Source of the DNA: Chara braunii
Lineage: Eukaryota; Streptophyta; Charophyceae; Charales; Characeae
Reading direction: 5' to 3'
Length of the DNA: 46,340 bases
Assembly (NCBI GenBank): GCA_003427395.1
Contig: BFEA01000044.1
Location: 2,547,339-2,593,678, forward strand
Below are positions 40,731-46,340 of the stretch, piece by piece (within the stretch, counting starts at the first letter, position 1; each line of letters begins with the position of its first letter). Position numbers and translations under genes: made by a program. A model generated the notes under the pieces. It was given only the letters and a program-made list of their open reading frames with translations, was not told where the DNA came from and ran no database searches.

Positions 40731-41059
40731 TGTGGCATTCAGGTTAGCGCACGGTATTGGCACGGAGGAGAGGCCGAGGTAGCGGGGCGGGGGACTGAAT
40801 CAGGCGTAAGTAAGTAACCGGATCCGGCCATGATGTGCTACTCTCACGAGGGGGAGGGGCTGGCCGTAGTATAGCAAAGCGAGACACAACGCGTGACGGA
40901 TACATAGGAAAGAACGGGTAGCAGGAGAAGATAGCGCAATGAGCGTGAAAGAACGGCAGAGGCAAGGCTCGGGAGCAGCCAGCAAAAGGGGAACGCACCC
41001 AGACTCGATAATGCGCCGGGTCCATTCACCAACGGCGCTGGCGGAGGGAAAGGGAAGAC

Positions 41060-41475
41060 AACTATGGCGGGAGGAAAAACACGTTGCTCACTCGATCCTT
41101 ATCGGAATCGAGTGAACGAAAGTAGGAGGAGGTTTTGAAGTAGGGCGATTGCGAATCTGGTGTTAGTTTAGGTAGACATTTATTAGGATTAGAGGTTAGT
41201 GAGAAAGATCGTGCGCGGAGCTATGGCGGAAGGGGGAAGGAAGAAAGGAGACATGGGATTGCTCACCCATTGGTGAACGGATTTGGGCAGGGAAAGAAGC
41301 GATCCCAGGGTTTTGGCCCCGGGCGAATCAAATGGGAAGGTCGGATGAGGACGAAAGTTGGTAAAAGAAAAGTTAGTAAAGAAAGGGTGTGCGCCGGGAT
41401 ATGGCGGAAGAGGGGGACGACGGGGAGAAGAAATCGAGACACCACTCGATTCTTGATGGAATCGAGTGGGCTAAG
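41060..41475 (+). repeat. Three spaced CACTCG-type hairpin units (copy B)
   Basis: Each unit starts with (C/A)TATGGCGGRAG (41062, 41221, 41401) and contains a stem-loop. TCACTCGAT/ATCGAGTGA is at 41088-41115, TCACC/GGTGA at 41263-41276, and CCACTCGATTC/GAATCGAGTGG at 41444-41471. Unit spacing is 160-180 bases. The stem sequence varies but stays paired, and a TTGATG loop is shared by the third unit and the copy A hairpin at 17136-17165. Confidence 0.65.
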
Positions 41476-42880
41476 GGTCATAATAGAGGTTTGCGGACAG
41501 GGCGATGGCAATGGTAGTGTTAGATTTAGTGACAGGTTAGTGAGTTAGCAGTTAATTCGAGGATAGAGTTGCGCCCAAAGGAAAAGCAAATTCGAGCATG
41601 ACAATGAATACCCCCCCCAGTTTTAGCAGGAAATTCGTTCGATCCATGCCGGTTGCTTCTAAGGGGGATGCTGTGGGCAGGTGGCGAGGACGGAGACTTA
41701 CCTGTTGATCGGTGCGTCGCTCCGCCTATCGATGGAAAACTCCCTCCCTCCTCCTCGAGTATACCCACGACGGCCCGTGCACCCGACTATGTTTTAGCGG
41801 GAGATATATTCGATTTTTATCGGGCACGGGATCGGGGGCTTGCCTGTTTGGTCGGTGTGATGCTCAGACAAACGACGACTCTGTGAGTACGGTGGGAGAA
41901 ACGGAGTTGTGCGGGAGGGGTTGAGTAGAAACGACGGGGGGGCTGCAGGATTAAAGACTTACCTGTTTGGTTGGCGTGCGATCGAGCAGAGCGAGTATAC
42001 GCCGACCACAGGCTTGCAGTTTTACCTGTTGGCCGGCGTGCCGCCTGACAGGGCCAAGGAGAGTGAAGCAAGGTTGAAGATGGTCAGTGGAACGTCGGGT
42101 TGCCATCTCGTTGGTTGAAGCAACAATGACGAGAACTGCCTGGTTGCGAGCTTGAAAGTTGGCTGGGATAACCCATGACCAAGGAAAGGGGAGTGAGAAT
42201 TGTTGTAGAGATTGTGGACTTACTTGTTGGCCGCGCGCTGCTTATCCCATCGGAGTGGTGGAACAAGGGCGAAGGGGTTGCTTACCGACGAACGGTGAGG
42301 CGGATGAGTCAAAAGTCGAACTGTAGCACCAGACTATGCGAGTGATTTGTCATATGGGGTGGGGCTGATTTCCCTGCTCAAGGGCTCTGCTCCCATGATG
42401 ACGAATGACCTTATGTGGGACTACGTGCCTTCACATGGAAAAAAGGGGGGGGTTGCTGTGTACACTGCCTCACCGCCGCGCTTATAGGCGTTCGCAGTAG
42501 TGCAGCAGGCTAGCGCACTACTAACAACTGACTGAGTAGGCGGGCTGTTCACAACCAAGGGAGCGAGCGGGCTGTTGGTAGCAAGCGGGAAAAGACTGTG
42601 GACTCACCAAATGGCTGACAGCATGGTTCGCTATTGAATGGGCTCACAACAGATCGACAATGGGATGTAGACTGGGTTGTTGGACAAGGCACGGAGTATC
42701 CAACCGCACGAAGTGGCTGGAGCGGAGCTACGAAGTTGTGGACTCGTCCCTAACCAGCAGGCTTCAAGCCGTGAGCTTAGAGGAGTGGTTGCGAAGAGGG
42801 TCATCGTTGCGACTTGGGGAGTCCTTAGAGAGTAGGGCTCAATCGTTTGACTTTGCTTGATCAAGTTGTTGCTGGTTTAG
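41476..42880 (+). repeat. Copy B middle part with repeated TTACCTGTTGG motif
   Basis: ACTTACCTGTTGATCGGTGCG (41697), ACTTACCTGTTTGGTTGGCG (41960), TTTACCTGTTGGCCGGCGTG (42013), ACTTACTTGTTGGCCGCGCG (42229) and a weaker copy at 42283. Spacing is irregular (50-260 bases). One relative exists in copy A (16681). No gene is seen among them. Confidence 0.55.
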
Positions 42881-43135
42881 CCATCATTGCGGAACCCTCA
42901 GGCGTCGAAGATTTGAAGACCCTCTCCCGCGAGTCTGAGTGCACCCTTCTTGTATCTGAGTGACTCAAACTTCCTCTTTCTGCCTTTCTAAGTCTAAGTC
43001 TAGTCCGGATTCGAGAGAAAGGCGGCAAGCGGGATTGCAACCCGTAGGACCGCAGCAAGACTCTGTGGGGAGTCAACCCACCGATTGCGGGAGCTCTGCC
43101 GGGACTCAGGAGGAGTTCTAGAGGCAGGGAATTGA
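42881..43135 (+). repeat. Conserved block ahead of the hairpin array (copy B)
   Basis: Counterpart of 18885-19190, with identical stretches TTGCGGAACCCTCAGGCG, GGGATTGCAACCCGTAGG and GGAGCTCTGCC. Clearly less diverged than the arrays that follow. Confidence 0.8.
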
Positions 43136-43404
43136 AAGGTAACTGTTGTTTTCCCTCTATAAACCCAGATTATAGCCCCTATTTGTACTACTCATTGCAT
43201 GTTCTGACTGAGTATATGGTGTGTATCCCTACTTGACTTGTTGTTTGACTGTCAGGACATGAGTCAGACTAAATAAAAGAATGCTTGTGCAATCTCAGTT
43301 CCGGTTTTGTTGATTGCCTAAAGGCAGATTGTGAACAAAAGAGAAATGCATCTGGGGGAGGTTGGGAGAAAGACGGTGTTGCATGAAGTTTGACTGGGTC
43401 ATTA

Positions 43405-44345
43405 AGGCTGGGAGGTCCCCATAAGTTTGGGGAGACTCAGTGCTTTGTTTATTTTGAATTGTGTGGAGCGTCAGACCATTCTATAAGTTTAGGTGGTCTA
43501 ATTGCTCTGGAAGTTGGGAAGTCCCCATAAGTTTGGGGAGACCTAGTGCTGTGGGATTGCCTTAAGAACCAGACTGTTCTATAAGTTTAGGTGGTCTGAT
43601 TGCTCTGACTTGCAAGGGCTAATTGTGTTTGACTTTTTCAGGAACCAAGTGCGTTCTGTAAGTTCAGGTGTCTTAGTGGCCTTGTTTATGTTGGGTTTTC
43701 TTCTGTTTGTTTGGTTCTGAACGAGGAGGTCTGAGCCGTTCTATAAGTTTAGGTAGCCCAGTTTCTTCTTGCTTTATTTTGGGAAAATGAACTTGGCAAA
43801 GGGCAAGCCGTTCTGTAAGTTCAAGTGGTCTAGCCCAATGCCACGCACAACTTTGATCAAAGAGTAACGAATCGGACACATAGTCAGACTGTTCTGTAAG
43901 TTCAGGTGGTCTGACTCAAAGCCCGCACATGTTGGAACCCAAGGTTATAATTTGACTATATTTTATTATTATTCTACCTATGAACAAGCTAATCAGACTG
44001 TTCTATAAGTTTAGGTGGTCTGACTATAGCTTATCACAACCTGAAGAGAGTATAATTAAGAGTATAACTGAAGGTAACATGGGCCGACTGAGCATTGTTT
44101 CTAAGATGAATGACTCAGTCCTACGCCCGCTTTGAAGATTAAGTTCAGAGAGGTATATATAATCTGGCTACTTAAACAATTCATGGCGACTAGAATGGTC
44201 TAGTTGTATGCCCAAAGAAGAGAAAAGTTGTTGTGCCCTATGTTTGTGTATATCTTGGCTAAGTTTGACACATTCCATAAGTTTGGGTGGTCTGACTTTA
44301 GGCCTGGCTAAGGTAAGGTTCATTCCATAAGTTTAGGTGTCCTAA
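43405..44345 (+). repeat. Array of about 12 TAAGTT hairpins with co-varying stems (copy B)
   Basis: TAAGTT cores at 43422, 43484, 43528, 43582, 43659, 43744, 43816, 43897, 44006, 44278 and 44328, plus decayed units near 44102 and 44185. Stems include GTCCCC/GGGGAGAC, CAGACC/GGTCT, CAGAC/GTCTG, and GTCAGAC/GTCTGAC (43897). The core differs from copy A (TTCTATAAGTTTAGG instead of CCCCTAAGTTGGGG), so pairing has been kept through replacement of both sides. The unit at 44102 is the positional counterpart of 19929 in copy A (GGTAACMTGGGC upstream, CAGTCCTAYGCCCG downstream). Confidence 0.8.
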
Positions 44346-44439
44346 CCCTATACCTTATGTAAGCAGGGTATAAAGGGTTGAATCATTGAAAAACTATGAA
44401 CTATTGTCTGCTAAGTTGACTTGGGGATGGTGAGAGTAC

Positions 44440-44975
44440 TTACCTTTGTGGTTTGGCCTGCGTGTGGCTGAGTGAGGTCGCTACTTAGTCTGAGTTTCAG
44501 TTTGACAGGTAGTTGCTTTAGTTGCTCGCCACGTGCTAGAGCGATAGGAGTTAGTTCAATTTCTGCATTTTCTGAGCTAATTTTATTTTTACTTAGGTCA
44601 AATTTCGCATTTTCTGAGATCATTTGTTATACTTGGCTTTGTATAAATTTTGGTAAGCTACTTTCTCTACGGGAAGCGCTGCCGAAATTTCTGCAAATTC
44701 AAGGAGTTGTATTCTCCATACACATTTTTTTACTTTTCAAAGCTCGACTTTTCAAAGCTCGACTTGTCTAAAGTTCATATATGGCTTAGTAAAAATCTGG
44801 AAAGTCTCATTTTCTTAAGGAAGTGCTGTCCAAAGTTTTGCTAATTCAGGGAGTTAGACAAATTTGGACCTTGGAAAGTTAAAAGTTATTCTGTTTTCAT
44901 ATTCGGGATGATATAAATTATGAAAAGACACTTTTCCTACGGGAAGCGCTGCCGAAATTTTCTTAGTTTAAAGAA
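44440..44975 (+). repeat. Second hairpin series, AAATTTTGG/CCGAAATTT type (copy B)
   Basis: Units near 44640-44700, 44780-44850 and 44920-44965, each with TATAAATTTTGGTAAG-like start and GGGAAGCGCTGCCGAAATTT-like end. A 15-base tandem duplication (TTTTCAAAGCTCGAC) lies at about 44735-44765. GGAGTTGTATTCTCC, itself a small hairpin, occurs at 44703 and again at 45122. Confidence 0.65.
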
Positions 44976-45189
44976 GATAAAATATATTTTGACAGGTGGC
45001 GATTCTGACAATCCACTCTGTATAGGGGATATTATGTCAGGGTCTACCTTTGCTTTGGGCACTGCTTATAGGTAGATTTAGGCTTAGTCAATTAGAAGGA
45101 TCTTGAGTGAGAATGTCTTATGGAGTTGTATTCTCCATACACTTATGATTTTAGCTTAGGGATTGGCATGTCTTATGTTACAGGTCTTT

Positions 45190-46163
45190 TTGATCGATTG
45201 ATTCAGGATCTGGACTAGATGCAGTTGAATCCTACAAGGATCACCTTCTGTTATCACTGATAACAGGTCGGTTGCCGATTTGCCGGTCTACGATTCAACT
45301 TCAATCCACTCTTGCCACTTAACCTATAGACTTTAGCCCTGTGGTTTGAATTGTTTCATTATGTTTTCACCCGGACTTTATTATATGGTCATTTAACAAA
45401 AGTACTGAGTATTTATTTTGGGGAGTTGCACAAAAGTGAGGTTTGTATGGCTAAAGCAAGGGGTATGAGCATAGAGAATGGTTGAAGTTGACCCCGTGTA
45501 GTGCGTGAACTTTTGTTGGACCTTTGACGTGATTGTAGGTAGGTTTGTGGTTCAGATTCTGGATGCGACTGCCTGCGATTACATACATATATGGCTGGAA
45601 GGGGGTTGCACTGTGACTGTGAGAAGTGATCGTCCTATATTAATAACCCTCTATATATATATACATGTATATATACGTTTTGAGTGTTTCGTGCGGCCTA
45701 CTGTGGTAGCGCGTAAGGGTTGAACAGATTGTGTTTTCGAGGGGAACGAGACTTCCCCTTATCTTCTGTTTTTTAAAGATTTTTATAGTTGGACGTTGTA
45801 GTCTGTGACAGCCATCAAAGTTCAACCCCTTGACTTCTCCCCAGGCCCTAGATGATGGAGTTGGTCTCGATAAGAGAAGATTGCCACCACAGGTATGAAC
45901 CTGTGTACCACCCACTCTCCGCAAGGTGCAGAAGAGGGTGTGGTTTTCAATCGCACTTGGCGGTTGTCCCACGTCGAGAGATTAACCCTCAAGGCGCGTG
46001 TCAGTCGACACTTGAGTGTCGAATGCGACCCTCGAGATTAACGAGACCGCATGAGTATGGGTACTGCATAGTACGCCATCACTGCGACCGCTTGTGTACG
46101 TTTGCATTGCTAGTCGATATGAGTAGACCATACGTCCGCGCGATTTTATACTAAGTCTCGCTT
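45190..46163 (+). repeat. Conserved 3' block of the element (copy B)
   Basis: Counterpart of 21990-22975: TTGAAGTTGACCCCG, CCTGTGTACCACCCACTC, GCAAGGTGCAGAAGAGGGTG, GTCGAGAGATTAACC, TGTCAGTCGACACTTGAGTG. It includes the pre-insertion counterpart of the nad1 site at about 46163-46190. Confidence 0.78.
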
Positions 46164-46340
46164 GTGTCGCCTATCCGATTTCCGCATCGAAGAGTTATGG
46201 GATGACTACTAAGGGACTAGGAGTGTTGTCGCGTTGTCTGTGTAGTGTCGTTATGAATATGTATATGTACGTATATATGTGAGTTTTATTTGCATTGCTA
46301 GTCGATATGAGTAGGCCATACGTCCGCGCGATTTTATACT
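46103..46340 (+). repeat. 50-bp direct repeat near the window end
   Basis: TGCATTGCTAGTCGATATGA and the following 30 bases occur at 46103-46152 and again at 46291-46340, with one difference. The second copy ends with the window, so the repeat may continue. Confidence 0.9.

Larger units (their letters stand above)
39479..46340 (+). mobile_element. Large non-coding repeat element, copy B (runs off the window)
   Basis: Starts at the same TGTCGGCGCGAA as copy A, directly against satellite DNA, which fixes the left end. It contains the same parts in the same order as copy A: left hairpin, conserved 5' body, hairpins of CACTCG type, TACCTG repeats, the TTGCGGAACCCTCAGG block, the TAAGTT hairpin array, the AAATTTTGG series and the 3' block. 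It lacks copy A's nested transposon, tRNA-like units and nad1 insertion. No protein frame is conserved between copies. The right end lies outside the window. Confidence 0.72.

Overview
This is an eukaryotic, repeat-dominated window with no convincing intact host gene. The best clues to origin are a chromovirus-type Ty3/gypsy pol with a C-terminal chromodomain, a DUF659/BED-type hAT transposase, and a short nuclear fragment of a plant- or algal-type mitochondrial nad1 gene. I infer a streptophyte genome, possibly a charophyte alga such as Chara, but that genus is a guess. Four single-N joins flanked by exact direct repeats, and one 97-N gap, show it is a scaffolded draft assembly. Layout: 1-4617 holds a broken minus-strand Ty3/gypsy pol (2054-4617) with a possible 3' LTR below 2015. 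At 4618 the pol is cut off by a 110-bp inverted repeat. From 4.8 to 13 kb there are degenerate ORFs and microsatellites without recognisable products. From 13078 a large, apparently non-coding element (copy A) runs to about 23.6 kb. It carries a nested DNA-transposon-like insertion, three tRNA-like (SINE-like) units, arrays of hairpins, and a 140-bp nad1 insertion. From 25.7 to 32.3 kb lies a degenerate minus-strand hAT transposon. From 32.4 to 35.4 kb there is a non-coding stretch dense in unrelated hairpins, followed by a TTC tract. From 35.75 to 39.48 kb a 91-bp satellite occurs in two subfamilies, both with six-monomer higher-order periodicity. At 39479 a second copy of the large element (copy B) starts at the same base as copy A and runs off the window end. 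The most interesting signal is in the large element. About 18 units at 19.4-20.7 kb and about 12 at 43.4-44.35 kb keep a core reading TAAGTT, while the flanking arms differ from unit to unit yet stay complementary (for example TTAG with CTAA, TCAG with CTGA, CTAAG with CTTAG, ACTGGG with CCCAGT). That pattern suggests that folding, not sequence, has been kept. Two further hairpin families lie in the same element. The two copies also allow direct comparison: copy B preserves the empty site for the nad1 insertion and lacks the nested transposon and the tRNA-like units found in copy A. All alignments were made by eye; identity values, exact boundaries and family names beyond those stated need computation.
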